A stretch of 64,000 nt of DNA from Terrimonas sp937888905. GTDB taxonomy: Bacteria > Bacteroidota > Bacteroidia > Chitinophagales > Chitinophagaceae. Shown in pieces: positions 43,699 through 53,497 of this stretch. The stretch's first letter is position 1, and every line of letters starts with the position of its first letter. Under the pieces are notes generated by a model. That model was not told where the DNA came from and ran no database searches. It saw only the letters and a program-made list of their open reading frames with translations. The translations under genes and the position numbers were made by a program. The DNA is taken from positions 62,001 to 126,000 of the forward strand of contig CALATA010000010.1 in the NCBI GenBank assembly GCA_937888905.1, read 5' to 3'.

Positions 43699-43719
43699 TT
43701 GCTGACCAAACAGGTTTGC

Positions 43720-44613
43720 ATGAATCATCCCAAAGGCAAACTGATTGCGGTTGGCGGTGCAGAAGACAAAGGCACGGACCTCGAATCAGGACATATACAA
43801 CGGAACAATCTCAATTTTTTTGAACTCGGTATTCTGCGCCGTGTGGTAGAAGAAGCGGGAGGCGTCAATGCCCGGATCGAAGTGATCACCACGGCTTCCA
43901 CTATTCCTTACGAAGTAGGCGAGAATTATATGGATGCTTTTGGCCGGATTGGCTGCACGAATATCGGTGTGATGCACATTCGCAACAGACAGGATACGTC
44001 CAATCCCGATTTTCTGAGACGCATACAGGAATGCAATGCGGTTATGTTCAGCGGTGGCAACCAGCTTCGCCTGAGTGCTACGGATGGAGGCACGGAATTC
44101 CTGCATATCATGAAACGCCGGTACCTGGAAGAAAATTTCCTGATCGCGGGTACGAGCGCCGGTGCCATGGCTATGAGCAATACCATGATCTATGAAGGCA
44201 ATGCCGCCCGTGCACATCTCAAAGGCGAAGTAAAGATCACTACAGGCCTTGGATTCGTGTCCACCCTCATCATCGACTCCCATTTTGAAAAACGGGGCCG
44301 TTTTGTACGGTTGACGCAGGCCGTGGCCGCCAATCCCGGTTGCATCGGCGTGGGTTTGGGTGAAGACACCGGCATGCTTATTACGGAAGGCAACAAAATG
44401 GAAGCGATCGGCAGCGGTCTCGTTATCATCATCGACGGCCACGAAATATTGCATTCCAACATAGCCGATATTCCCGATGGCAATCCGATCAGTGTGGAGA
44501 ACCTGAAGGTTCATTTTTGTGAAAAAGGAAATGGCTACCTGATCCGCGAACGCCGCTTCCTGCCCGAAGCCCGCGAAGGAGCGTTGGTGAAAAAGCAGGT
44601 GGATGTGGAGTGA
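43720..44613 (+). CDS. cphB: cyanophycinase
   Basis: Serine exopeptidase (S51 family) that cuts cyanophycin into beta-Asp-Arg dipeptides. 297 residues from the ATG at 43720; upstream in-frame sequence is repeat-encoded and was excluded. The nucleophile Ser146 lies in LIAGTSAGAMAMS; FSGGNQLRLS and the DSHFEKRGRFVRL region complete the active site. No signal peptide, so it should act on intracellular cyanophycin. Its own -7 box lies 21 nt upstream, so it can be expressed separately from the permease. Confidence 0.95.
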   Translation: MNHPKGKLIAVGGAEDKGTDLESGHIQRNNLNFFELGILRRVVEEAGGVNARIEVITTASTIPYEVGENYMDAFGRIGCTNIGVMHIRNRQDTSNPDFLRRIQECNAVMFSGGNQLRLSATDGGTEFLHIMKRRYLEENFLIAGTSAGAMAMSNTMIYEGNAARAHLKGEVKITTGLGFVSTLIIDSHFEKRGRFVRLTQAVAANPGCIGVGLGEDTGMLITEGNKMEAIGSGLVIIIDGHEILHSNIADIPDGNPISVENLKVHFCEKGNGYLIRERRFLPEAREGALVKKQVDVE

Positions 44614-44666
44614 AGCAACCGTTGACGTACACTTGAAGTCGGCTGAGGATTTAGAAAACTTTTCTG

Positions 44667-44755
44667 TTGGTTCGTGAAAACACGAACCAAGGATCCTATT
44701 CACGATTCACCATTCACGATTGACGATTCACGATTGACGATTCACGCTAAATCAC
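44667..44755. repeat. TGGTTCG palindrome and heptanucleotide array
   Basis: TTGGTTCGTG-AAAA-CACGAACCAA (44667-44690), a perfect 10-bp stem, is followed by CATTCAC/GATTCAC/GATTGAC units (44697-44748) immediately ahead of the SGNH hydrolase gene. Between cphB and the palindrome nothing is recognised. Confidence 0.85.
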
Positions 44756-44759
44756 ACAT

Positions 44760-45422
44760 ATGAAAAAATATCTCTTTCTCTTCCTCATCCCCATGCTCGC
44801 TTTCATAGCGCCTGCTAAAAAGAAAAAAGTAATCTTCTTTGGCGATTCCATTACGCAGGCAGGCATACGCCCCGGTGGTTATATTCCGCGTATCGATACG
44901 CTGGCGCAAAAGGCTGGTCGCGGTCAGGATTTTGACTGGATAGGTGCAGGTGTGAGTGGCAATAAAGTTTACGATTTATACCTGCGGCTCGAAGAAGATG
45001 TCCTCGACAAAAAACCAGACATCGTGCTGATCTATATCGGTGTAAACGATGTATGGCATAAAGACAAACGCGGCACCGGCACCGACTTCGATAAGTTTGG
45101 AAAGTTTTATGAAGCGTTGGTCCGCAAGATCAGGGGCATAGGAGCAAAAGTGATTGTATGCACACCGGCGGTGATCGGTGAAAAGAAAGACAATGCCAAT
45201 CCACAGGATAAAGACCTCAATGAATACAGCCAGTGGATCAGAGATTTTGCCGCGCGAGAAAAATTACAACTCGTAGATCTGCGTTCTATTTTTACCCAAT
45301 ACGATCAATCTAACAATCCACAGAACCTTGAGAAAGGCATTCTCACCAATGACGGTGTTCATTTGAATGATATTGGTAATCAGAAGGTGGCCGAAGCGAT
45401 GTGGAAGGCGATAAGTGAATGA
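44760..45422 (+). CDS. SGNH/GDSL-family hydrolase
   Basis: 220 residues with an N-terminal signal peptide (about 1-18). Block I GDSIT (Ser30), block III GVND (Asn96), and block V DGVHLN (Asp198, His201) give the complete SGNH catalytic set. It is probably a periplasmic or secreted esterase, for example of acetylated sugars; the substrate is unknown. The start lies just after a heptad array and the TGA stop lies in AGTGAATGAGTCAAT, again repeat-like. A strong terminator follows. Confidence 0.92.
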   Translation: MKKYLFLFLIPMLAFIAPAKKKKVIFFGDSITQAGIRPGGYIPRIDTLAQKAGRGQDFDWIGAGVSGNKVYDLYLRLEEDVLDKKPDIVLIYIGVNDVWHKDKRGTGTDFDKFGKFYEALVRKIRGIGAKVIVCTPAVIGEKKDNANPQDKDLNEYSQWIRDFAAREKLQLVDLRSIFTQYDQSNNPQNLEKGILTNDGVHLNDIGNQKVAEAMWKAISE

Positions 45423-45461
45423 GTCAATACGATGCTGTTGATTCCCTTATTGACCTATTGA

Positions 45462-45496
45462 AAAAACAATCCCTGCCATTGGCAGGGATTGTTTTT
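45462..45496. terminator. rho-independent terminator
   Basis: A 16-bp perfect stem (AAAAACAATCCCTGCC and its complement) with an ATT loop, ending in T5. A-rich and T-rich ends make it usable by both convergent genes. Confidence 0.92.
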
Positions 45497-45531
45497 ATTG
45501 ACGTTTCACGATTGACGATTGACGCCTCCCG

Positions 45532-48258
45532 TCAGAATCCTTTTTTCCGGAAATCACCAGAGTTGATGATGATCATTTTCGATTTATCGAAGTATTTGCG
45601 GAGCGCTTCATTAACTGTTTTTACATCCAGCTCCTTCACTTTGTTTTCCATAGCCGTTACTTCCGTCAGATCACGGCCCTGACGCAGGTAGCGGTTGATC
45701 ATGGAAGCCAGCATGTTGTTCATGCCGAGTGAAGTTTTATTTTGCTCCAGCCAGGAATCAACTGATTTGCTGAGCTCATCGCTGGTAAATCCACCGCTGA
45801 TCGCTTTATCGATTTCCTGGTGCAGCGCAGAGTCAAGACGATCACGGTACAGCGGATTGTACATGGCATACAGTCCCCAGATCGATGCTTCGGATTTATA
45901 GCCCGCATCGAGATAGCTGCCCGCTCCATAGCTCATGCCTTCATTTTCACGAAGACGCTGTGGAATGCGTGATGACAGGAATGCACCACCACCCAGCAAT
46001 TCATTTGCCATGTATACAGCCGGGTAATCCGCGCTTTTCTCCGACAGTTTCAGGTTGATACCACCCGCCATTGTGGCGTTTGTTTTGTCTTCAACCGTGA
46101 TGCTTTCAGTAGAACCTTTTATGTTAAAGTATTTGCTTTCAATTTCTTTATAGGGCAGTTTGCTGTTCCATTTGGAAAGGCTTTTCTGCATGAATGCCTT
46201 CACGAGATTTTTATCGATCTCACCCACAAAAGTGGTAACGGCATTGTTCGCTCCGTAGAAGTCTGCATAGAATTTTTTAACGTCAGCGAGTGTGATCTTG
46301 TCCAGTGCTGCAATGTTTTCATCTGAATCGGAGGTATACAGCGGATGGCCTTTAGGATATTTGGTCAGCATCTTCGCTACGCGGGTAAACGCGAGATTGT
46401 TGGGATCACTTTTGCTGGTTTCGTATTCAGTACGCAGCTCTTTTTTGAGTTTTTCAAATTCTTCTGCATCAAAACTCGGATTGTGCAGCAGGTCATCGAG
46501 CAGGGCAAGCGCATTGGCGAGATTGGCTTTATCCGTATTCAATACAACGGACACACGACCGGGCGAACTGTAGAAGCTTACTTCCGTCTTGAGGCGGTCC
46601 AGTTCTTCATTGATTTGTTTTTTGGTGCGGGTCTTGGTACCGTATTTCAGCATGCGTGCGGTGATCGCGGCGATCTCGTTTTTATTCGTCAGGCTGTTTT
46701 CGTCGCCGATCTGCAATGCCAGTACCGCATTGATCTTGTCGCCTTTCACCGGCTTTTCGAGAAGGGCGTATTGCGCGCCATTGGCGAGTTTGCCGTACTC
46801 TGTGTTCTTCTTAATGTTGGCGATGCTGTTTTCAAATTCAGCTTTTTTAGCCGCCATTTCCTTGCCCTTGTAACCGTCCAGCAGTTTGGCAATGTCCGGC
46901 GTTTCAGCCACGCGTGTGCGATCGGATTTTGCTTCAGGAATAAAATACGCTACCGTGCGGTTGGATGGCTTGTAATATTTTTTCGCGGCCTCTTTTACTT
47001 GTTGCAGTGAGAGTTTTTCCAATTGGTCACGGCTCCAGAACCACAAGCGCCAGTCGCCTGCACCGATCAGTTCGGTGAGTACGATCGAGAGGTCGATGGT
47101 ATTGTTGCTGGTGTTGGAGAAAAATTTCATGCGGGAGTTGCGCGCGTTGTCAAGGTCGGCCTGTGTAATGTTCATATTGCCGATACCATCCATTGTCTGG
47201 ATCAGTACGCGTTTCGCACTGTCGAGGTTGCGATCCTTTGGTATTTCACATTGGATATAAGTGAAACCCGGATCATGCAGCGTGAGGCTGTATCCGAAAA
47301 CTTTAGTGGCCAGTTTGCCATCTACCATTTTCTTGTAAAGAATACCGGCGGGGTCGTTGGTCAGGATTTCCAGCAACACATCGTTTGCCACATAATCGGC
47401 ATCAGCGGTAGAAGGAGTGTGATAGCCCAGCGCGAGGTACTGCACATCACCATTACGGCGAAGGCTTACTTCGCGTTCGCCATCCTGCACGGGCTCTACT
47501 GTATAAGTGTTGGAGAGTGTACGTGTGGGACGTGGAATGGGTCCGAAATATTGCTGGATATAATCAAGTGCTTTCTTTTCGTCGAACTTACCGGCGATTA
47601 CGAGTACGGCATTGTCCGGCTGATAAAATTTCTTATAAAATACTTTCAGGTTTTCGGCTTTTACACGTTCGATGTCTTCTTTGCTGCCGATGGTGGAATT
47701 GCCATAGTTATGCCAGAGGTACATGGTCGAAACGGTACGGTCGATCAGTACGCGGTCGGGATTGTTTTCGCCAATCTCGAATTCGTTTCTTACCACGCTG
47801 AATTCCTTTTGCAATTCTTCGGGAAGAATTTTTGAATTCACCATACGGTCGGCTTCCATGTCGATAGCCCAGCGCAGGTTTTCGTCGGAAGCGGAAAGAA
47901 TTTCGTAGTAGTTGGTGCGGTCGTACCAGGTGGTACCGTTGGCCCAGGCACCTTTATCGGCGATGGCCTTTTTGATATCGGTAAATTTTTCGCATTGCTT
48001 GAAAAGCATGTGCTCCAGCAGGTGGGCCATACCTTTTTCACCATAACCCTCGTGCCGCGATCCAACTTTGTACACGATGTTGACAGCGATATTGCTTTGC
48101 GTGGCATCCGGGATGAGCAGGATGCGCAGTCCGTTGTTGAGTTCGTATTCATTAATGCCTTCCACAGAGGTGATCAGTTTGGGATTGCTCTGTGCCTGAA
48201 GGCGGGGGCCCTGGATGAGGAAGGCCGATGCTAACATGAGTGTGGCTAAGCGTAACAT
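45532..48258 (-). CDS. M16-family zinc metalloprotease (two-domain)
   Basis: 908 residues with a signal peptide (1-23, ending RLQAQ), so periplasmic. The N-terminal M16 domain has the inverted zinc motif HLLEH (79-83) with a downstream Glu in the FEIGENNPD region; the second, inactive M16 domain starts near 490 (LANGAQYALLEKPVKG). RRNGDVQYLALGYHTPS is the usual clamshell segment. It likely degrades peptides in the envelope. A one-mismatch -7 box TACCTTTA (minus strand, 48279-48286) precedes it. Confidence 0.95.
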   Translation of the reverse strand: MLRLATLMLASAFLIQGPRLQAQSNPKLITSVEGINEYELNNGLRILLIPDATQSNIAVNIVYKVGSRHEGYGEKGMAHLLEHMLFKQCEKFTDIKKAIADKGAWANGTTWYDRTNYYEILSASDENLRWAIDMEADRMVNSKILPEELQKEFSVVRNEFEIGENNPDRVLIDRTVSTMYLWHNYGNSTIGSKEDIERVKAENLKVFYKKFYQPDNAVLVIAGKFDEKKALDYIQQYFGPIPRPTRTLSNTYTVEPVQDGEREVSLRRNGDVQYLALGYHTPSTADADYVANDVLLEILTNDPAGILYKKMVDGKLATKVFGYSLTLHDPGFTYIQCEIPKDRNLDSAKRVLIQTMDGIGNMNITQADLDNARNSRMKFFSNTSNNTIDLSIVLTELIGAGDWRLWFWSRDQLEKLSLQQVKEAAKKYYKPSNRTVAYFIPEAKSDRTRVAETPDIAKLLDGYKGKEMAAKKAEFENSIANIKKNTEYGKLANGAQYALLEKPVKGDKINAVLALQIGDENSLTNKNEIAAITARMLKYGTKTRTKKQINEELDRLKTEVSFYSSPGRVSVVLNTDKANLANALALLDDLLHNPSFDAEEFEKLKKELRTEYETSKSDPNNLAFTRVAKMLTKYPKGHPLYTSDSDENIAALDKITLADVKKFYADFYGANNAVTTFVGEIDKNLVKAFMQKSLSKWNSKLPYKEIESKYFNIKGSTESITVEDKTNATMAGGINLKLSEKSADYPAVYMANELLGGGAFLSSRIPQRLRENEGMSYGAGSYLDAGYKSEASIWGLYAMYNPLYRDRLDSALHQEIDKAISGGFTSDELSKSVDSWLEQNKTSLGMNNMLASMINRYLRQGRDLTEVTAMENKVKELDVKTVNEALRKYFDKSKMIIINSGDFRKKGF

Positions 48259-48337
48259 ATAAATAGCAGTTGATTTGAATTAAAGGTAGGGAAAACGTGT
48301 AGAGCGGTGCCAAATAGAGGAGTAGCGGCCTTATTTG

Positions 48338-48345
48338 TATATTTG
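48338..48345 (+). promoter_or_regulatory. -7 promoter element of rnpB
   Basis: TATATTTG matches TAnnTTTG exactly and ends 3 bp before the predicted 5' end of the RNase P RNA. No -33 TTTG is visible. Confidence 0.6.
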
Positions 48346-48348
48346 CGG

Positions 48349-48733
48349 TCTACAGGCCGGGTTATCGTCTTCCCGCTCGCGGGAGGAAGGAAAGTCTGGA
48401 CAGCATAGAGCAGTGCACCGGTGAACAGCCGGCTGCAGCCTTCGGGTTGTAAGAGAAAGTGCCACAGAAAATAACTGTCTGCCGCAAGGCGGATGAGGGT
48501 GAAAATGTGAGGTAAGAGCTCACGGTACAGCATGGTAACATGCGGTACGGGTAAACCTTGCATGCTGAAATGCCACGTATACTGTCGTTAAGGGCTGCTC
48601 GCCCGAACCGGTCCGTTCCGCGGATCGTACGACAGAGGGTAGGCAGATTGATCCCGGTGAGTAATTACCGGGACAGATAAATGATAACCATCCGCCTACG
48701 GCGGATACAGAATCCGGCTTACAGGCCTGTAGA
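48349..48733 (+). ncRNA. rnpB: RNase P RNA (bacterial class A)
   Basis: About 385 nt. P1 is formed by TCTACAGGCC (48349-48358) and GGCCTGTAGA (48724-48733). Conserved core elements are present: GGAGGAAGGAAAGTC and GGACAGCATAGAGCAG near the 5' side, GCCACAGAAAATAAC, and the 3' ACAGAATCCGGCTTACAGG. It is the catalytic subunit that matures tRNA 5' ends. P1 runs into a T-tract (48734 onward) that may end transcription. Exact ends are estimated from P1. Confidence 0.95.
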
Positions 48734-48736
48734 TTT

Positions 48737-48800
48737 TTTTTAAGTCAAAATTCAAAAATCAAAAAACACGATTCCGGCTGTTACCTTTTTTACTTTTGAA
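48737..48800. repeat. AAAATTC-type heptad spacer
   Basis: AAGTCAAAATTCAAAAATC, CGGCTGTTAC and TTTTTTACTTTTGAATT segments resemble the composite array around 12.84 kb. The periodicity is short here. Confidence 0.5.
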
Positions 48801-48804
48801 TTAA

Positions 48805-49755
48805 TCACACACTCCCTCCCAGGTATCCGCCGATCTCCATCATCCACGCAATGCCCAGATGCACAATCAATCCGCCGAAAATGGAACGCGTATGATACAC
48901 CACAATGCCCAACAATAGCCCTCCAAAGAACGAACTGATACATTCTGCCAGAGGCTTGCCAAAATGAATAGTACAATAAAAACAAGCCATTGGCAAAATG
49001 GCATCCTTGCCCGCAAAGCGTACGAATGCCAGCACCAGGAAGCCGCGGAAGAATAATTCTATGGTAAAAAAATCGCTGCCATACGAGAGTTCAAACAGTA
49101 CTTTTTTCCATAGAGGCAACAAGTCTGTCGTTGATCCGGCTACGGCACGGAGCTTTGGATAAGCGGCTAGAAAATCAGGCTGCGTCGATGCCGCCGCAAT
49201 AAGGGGCACCATGATCGCCAGCATGATGAGATAAGGACCGATATGCAGATTACGCGTAGTTACTCCATAGAAACTCTCTTTCGGTCCCGCCCTCCACCAG
49301 CAGCAGGCGATCAGGATGGTTGTAATCAATAATAACAAAGGCCAGTACACCACACGATTCCAGTAACGATTGGCAATCGCTTCATCCGCGAGAAAGAAGT
49401 TGAAGGACAATTCCATCTTCAGCGCAAAAATGGCCGGAGCGATGATCAGCAACACGATAAATAACGGGTCGGCAAACAAATCCTTTCTCGTAAATACATG
49501 GGTCAGCAGATAGGGCACGGCGAAGGCCGCCAGCGATACTATATATCGCGCACCAAAACGGAGCAGCAGGTTGTCCATCGCGCCGATCTGCCGGTCCATA
49601 TGATAATGGTAATTACAATAAACCAATACCGCGGTAAACAAGGTTACCAGCAATAACAATACCTTGTTGGTGGCCGCAGCGTAAGTCCTTATATATTGAA
49701 ATATACTTTTCACCAGATAGTCGGTAAAACTAATTTTTTCATGCCGGGCTACCAA
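48805..49755 (-). CDS. CPBP-family intramembrane protein
   Basis: 316 residues with about eight hydrophobic segments. The C-terminal third has the three CPBP/Abi blocks: FTIELFFRGFLVLAFV, HFGKPLAECISSFFGGLLLG and IVHLGIAWMME. The family's EExxxR reads IELFFR, so only one of the two usual glutamates remains and protease activity is uncertain. The TTG at 49755 gives the longest frame; GTG at 49713 (VKSIFQYI) is an equally likely start, because a -7-like TAGTTTTA on the minus strand lies between them. Confidence 0.8.
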   Translation of the reverse strand: MVARHEKISFTDYLVKSIFQYIRTYAAATNKVLLLLVTLFTAVLVYCNYHYHMDRQIGAMDNLLLRFGARYIVSLAAFAVPYLLTHVFTRKDLFADPLFIVLLIIAPAIFALKMELSFNFFLADEAIANRYWNRVVYWPLLLLITTILIACCWWRAGPKESFYGVTTRNLHIGPYLIMLAIMVPLIAAASTQPDFLAAYPKLRAVAGSTTDLLPLWKKVLFELSYGSDFFTIELFFRGFLVLAFVRFAGKDAILPMACFYCTIHFGKPLAECISSFFGGLLLGIVVYHTRSIFGGLIVHLGIAWMMEIGGYLGGSV

Positions 49756-49799
49756 GACGACCCGTCAAAAAATAACATGTACAAAATCAGGAGACAATG

Positions 49800-49807
49800 T
49801 AGTTTTG
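49800..49807 (+). promoter_or_regulatory. -7 promoter element of the phytase-like gene
   Basis: TAGTTTTG, exact consensus, only 5 nt before the ATG at 49813, predicting a leaderless transcript. Confidence 0.55.
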
Positions 49808-49812
49808 TTGCA

Positions 49813-50940
49813 ATGAGAGCAAAACATTTCCTGCTGATCTGCGTGGTGGCGGTTTTTGCCGCCTGCCGCAGCGCCCGTGTGGCTACCATACAGCCCGCTT
49901 CCGTTGGAAGCATTCGTTTCCATGATGAATATATCATTCCTCATGCGGCTGTTTTCAATGGTACAAGGGTAGGAGGACTATCGGGTATCGACTACGATGC
50001 GACCCGCAACAACTATTACATGATCTGCGATGACCGTTCGTATTACAATGCTTCCCGTTTTTATACGGCCGATATCCGGCTCAATGGCTATAAGATCGAT
50101 ACTTGTATTTTCACAGCCGTTACTTCGCTGCGTAAGCCTGCTGGCGATACCTTCCGGTTAAAAGAGGCCGATCCGGAGGCCATGCGTTACCTCGGTACAA
50201 AAGACCTGCTGGTATGGAGCTCGGAAGGCGAACGCGAAATAAAAGGCGATAAAAAATTGCTGATCGATCCGTGGGTATGGCTGAGCCGCCGCGACGGACG
50301 TTTTGTGGACAGCTTCCGACTGCCGGCCAATATGCGCATGCAGGCCACGCCGTCCGGTCCGCGCCAGAACGGAACATTCGAAGGGCTGGGCTTTGCAGAC
50401 AACCAACGCACACTCTGGGTGAGTGTGGAAGAACCTTTGTATGAAGACGGTCCGCGCGCCAATATCAACGACACTTCCGCGATCGTACGTTTTATCAAAT
50501 TCGATGTGGCTACCCGGCAGCCAACGGGACAGTTTGCTTATCGCGTAGATCCCGTTCCGAACAAACCCAACCCCGAAAACGCTTACCGCATCAACGGTAT
50601 CCCTGACATTCTGCCACTGGGAAATGATCGTTTCCTGGTGATGGAAAGAGCGTTTTCCGTCGGTATAAAAGGAACGGTGATCCGTATTTACCTGGCTGAT
50701 GCAAACGGCGCAACGGATGTAAGCACTATTCCTTCTTTGCAGGGAAAGACGGAGGTGCAGTTGATCCGTAAACAATTATTATTTGATATGGAAACCATGG
50801 GCCGTTATATTGATAATGTCGAAGGCATGACCTTCGGTCCGCGGTTGCCAAACGGGCATGCCAGCCTGCTGCTCATTGCCGATGATAATTTTGATAAAGA
50901 AGAGGTATCGCAGCTTTTTCTGTTTGAGGTTTTACCCTGA
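49813..50940 (+). CDS. esterase-like/phytase-like beta-propeller lipoprotein
   Basis: 375 residues from the ATG at 49813, where a lipoprotein signal starts (MRAKHFLLICVVAVFAAC, lipid Cys18). Longer in-frame starts overlap the divergent gene and the promoter. The body matches the esterase-like activity of phytase family: VGGLSGIDYDATRNNYYMICD, DPEAMRYLGTKDLLVWSSEG, NGTFEGLGFADNQRTLWV and RIYLADANGATDV. It probably hydrolyses phosphoesters at the cell envelope; the true substrate is unknown. Confidence 0.85.
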   Translation: MRAKHFLLICVVAVFAACRSARVATIQPASVGSIRFHDEYIIPHAAVFNGTRVGGLSGIDYDATRNNYYMICDDRSYYNASRFYTADIRLNGYKIDTCIFTAVTSLRKPAGDTFRLKEADPEAMRYLGTKDLLVWSSEGEREIKGDKKLLIDPWVWLSRRDGRFVDSFRLPANMRMQATPSGPRQNGTFEGLGFADNQRTLWVSVEEPLYEDGPRANINDTSAIVRFIKFDVATRQPTGQFAYRVDPVPNKPNPENAYRINGIPDILPLGNDRFLVMERAFSVGIKGTVIRIYLADANGATDVSTIPSLQGKTEVQLIRKQLLFDMETMGRYIDNVEGMTFGPRLPNGHASLLLIADDNFDKEEVSQLFLFEVLP

Positions 50941-51006
50941 AATGGGTGAGCCCAAAAGTTGGAAATTCCGCAACAATTCGCCTACCTTACACTATAATTT
51001 TTTTCT

Positions 51007-53460
51007 ATGCGATTGATTCCATTTGTTATTTCCACGGTTGTCACCACCGCATTGGTGATCGCACTCAGCCGTCCGTTGGGGAATGCCGCGCCGATGCCGC
51101 TGGGCAGTTTTTTCAGCCCGCAACACGGTTTCTGGCAGAATGCAGAACCCGCCGACCAGGATTTTTCTGAACAATTGAAGTTGAAAGGTCTGAAGGGGAA
51201 ATCAAGTGTGTATCTCGATGACAGGCTTGTTCCACACGTATTCGCTGACAATGACGAAGATGTTTATTTCATACAGGGTTATCTGCATGCGCGCTTCCGT
51301 CTTTTTCAGATGGATCTGCAAACCCGTGCGGCGGAGGGACGGGTATCTGAATTTGCGGGTGCCGGTGCGATTGATTACGATCGCGCGCAGCGCCGCCTGG
51401 GAATGAAATATGCTGCGGAGAATGCTTTGCAGGAAATGGAAAAAGACCCGGCATCCCTCGCCGTTTTTTCTGCGTACACCCGTGGAGTAAACGCGTATAT
51501 CCACTCACTCAGGAGCAGTCAACTGCCGCTCGAATATAAACTGCTCAACATTCAACCCGAAGAATGGACCAATCTCCGCACGGCGTTGCTGTTGAAAATG
51601 ATGGCCAAAATGCTGGCTTCGCAAACGGAAAAAGATTTTGCTTATACCAATGCACGCTCGGTATTTACACCCGAACAATTCGCTGCCCTTTATCCTCAGG
51701 TGCCTGATTCATTGCTGCCCATCGTGCCCAAAGGAACGCCGTTTGAAAAGCCGGGTATCGTTCCGGTACGTCCCGCTGCGGCAGATTCTGCCTATCCTGC
51801 GGGGGCTGTAGCCCATCATGATCCGGCGGCCGCCGATCCTGCCAATGGTAGCAACAACTGGGTAGTGGATGGTACCAAAACCCAAAGCGGCGCGCCCATT
51901 CTTGCCAACGATCCGCATCTTGAACTGTCATTGCCCTCTATCTGGTACGAGATGCAACTGAGCACACCTACCAGCAATGTATATGGCGCATCATTGCCCG
52001 GAAGCCCCTTCGTGATCATTGGTTTTAACGACAGTATTTCCTGGGGTGTGACCAACTCGCAGCGCGATGTAAAAGATTATTATGAAATAAAATTCAAAGA
52101 CGCCAGCCGCAAACAATACTGGTACAACGGTGAATGGAAAGATGCCAGTCTACGCGTTGAAAAGATAGGTGTGCGCGGACAAAGCGATATCTATGATACG
52201 GTGGCCTACACGCACTACGGTCCCGTAATGTACGATGATTCGTTCAACGACAGCCTTTCCGGCAAACGCAACCTTGCCGTTCGCTGGGTGGCACATGATC
52301 CGAGCAATGACGGATGGGCATTTTACCTGCTCAACAGAGCGCGCAACTACGACGATTATACAAACGCGTTAAAATACATGGTGTGTCCCGGACAAAACTT
52401 TGTGTTCGCTTCGAAGAGTGGTGATATCGCACTTTGGCAGCAGGGTAAATTCCCTGCACGCTGGAAAGATCAGGGTATGTATATCATGCCCGGGCAGGAC
52501 AGTACCTTTAACTGGCAGGGCTTTATTCCCCAGGAAGAAAATCCGCACGCAAAAAATCCGGCAAGAGGTTTTCTTGAAAGCGCCAACCAGCGTCCGGCGG
52601 ATTCCACTTATCCTTATTTCATTCCCGGATCATACATCACCCCCCGCGGAGTAGCCATTGAAAAATACCTGTCATCGATGTCGGGCATCACGCCGCAGGA
52701 CATGATGAAGCTGCAGAATAATTATTTCAACGTAATGGCAGAAGACATGCGGCCGGTACTACTTAAATATGTGCAGCGCGATCAACTGAAAGGATCCGCT
52801 TCCAAATACCTGGAGCTTGTAGAGAACTGGGATTTGTTCGCGGGGCCGGATTCAAAAGGACAAACGATCTACCAGACCTGGTTCGACAGCCTTAACAGAG
52901 CGATCTGGTGGGACGATCTTTCGCAGGTAAAACCCGAATTACCTTTCCCCGATGAAGAAACAACCATGGAATTGCTGAAACGCGATTCAACCTCCATGGC
53001 GTTTATCGACGATCGCCGTACGCCGGAAACTGAAACATTGGCTGAATTGGTAACAGGCGCACTTAACCGCGCCGCCGCCAATCTCGCGGAGAAAGAGAAA
53101 GACGGTAAACTGGAATGGGCTGCTTTCAAAAATCCTACCATCTATCACCTGCTGAAACAAAGCAAGAAAATGATCGTGCTGGGCAGACAGGGGTTGCATG
53201 TGGGCGGATATGGAAATATCATCAATGCCATCACACACAGTCACGGTCCGAGCTGGCGCATGATCGTGCAGATGGGACCGCTCACGGAAGCGTGGGGCGT
53301 ATATCCCGGCGGGCAAAGCGGAAATCCGGGTAGCCGTTTCTATGATAACTTCATCGACACCTGGGCTACCGGTCAATACTTTTCACTGTGGCTGATGAAG
53401 AAGTCAGACGCGCTCGACAAGCGTGTGAAATGGACCATGCAATTTGAACCGGAAGCGTAA
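51007..53460 (+). CDS. penicillin acylase family protein (Ntn hydrolase)
   Basis: 817 residues with an N-terminal signal or anchor (1-20). The family makes a precursor that self-cleaves into alpha and beta chains; the beta-chain nucleophile is Ser282 in ANGSNNWVVDG, with the expected Asn-rich context. Other conserved pieces are GYLHARFRLFQMDLQTRAAEGR, ILANDPHLELSLPSIWYEM and GFNDSISWGVTN. It acts on amides such as acyl-homoserine lactones, N-acyl amino acids or beta-lactams; the substrate is not predictable from sequence. The start ATG follows TTTTTTTC and no clear promoter was found. Confidence 0.94.
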   Translation: MRLIPFVISTVVTTALVIALSRPLGNAAPMPLGSFFSPQHGFWQNAEPADQDFSEQLKLKGLKGKSSVYLDDRLVPHVFADNDEDVYFIQGYLHARFRLFQMDLQTRAAEGRVSEFAGAGAIDYDRAQRRLGMKYAAENALQEMEKDPASLAVFSAYTRGVNAYIHSLRSSQLPLEYKLLNIQPEEWTNLRTALLLKMMAKMLASQTEKDFAYTNARSVFTPEQFAALYPQVPDSLLPIVPKGTPFEKPGIVPVRPAAADSAYPAGAVAHHDPAAADPANGSNNWVVDGTKTQSGAPILANDPHLELSLPSIWYEMQLSTPTSNVYGASLPGSPFVIIGFNDSISWGVTNSQRDVKDYYEIKFKDASRKQYWYNGEWKDASLRVEKIGVRGQSDIYDTVAYTHYGPVMYDDSFNDSLSGKRNLAVRWVAHDPSNDGWAFYLLNRARNYDDYTNALKYMVCPGQNFVFASKSGDIALWQQGKFPARWKDQGMYIMPGQDSTFNWQGFIPQEENPHAKNPARGFLESANQRPADSTYPYFIPGSYITPRGVAIEKYLSSMSGITPQDMMKLQNNYFNVMAEDMRPVLLKYVQRDQLKGSASKYLELVENWDLFAGPDSKGQTIYQTWFDSLNRAIWWDDLSQVKPELPFPDEETTMELLKRDSTSMAFIDDRRTPETETLAELVTGALNRAAANLAEKEKDGKLEWAAFKNPTIYHLLKQSKKMIVLGRQGLHVGGYGNIINAITHSHGPSWRMIVQMGPLTEAWGVYPGGQSGNPGSRFYDNFIDTWATGQYFSLWLMKKSDALDKRVKWTMQFEPEA

Positions 53461-53497
53461 CACCATTATCTTTTACCAACATCATGCATTTGTTTAT

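Noticed and set aside
43624..43719. Longer N-terminus for cyanophycinase (32 extra residues)
   Set aside because: This stretch is ATTTTCA array and includes the -7 box; the conserved protein begins at 43720.
45419..45682. 87-codon plus-strand frame overlapping the SGNH stop by 4 bp
   Set aside because: It would run across the terminator and antisense to the M16 protease end; no signature or hydrophobic pattern.
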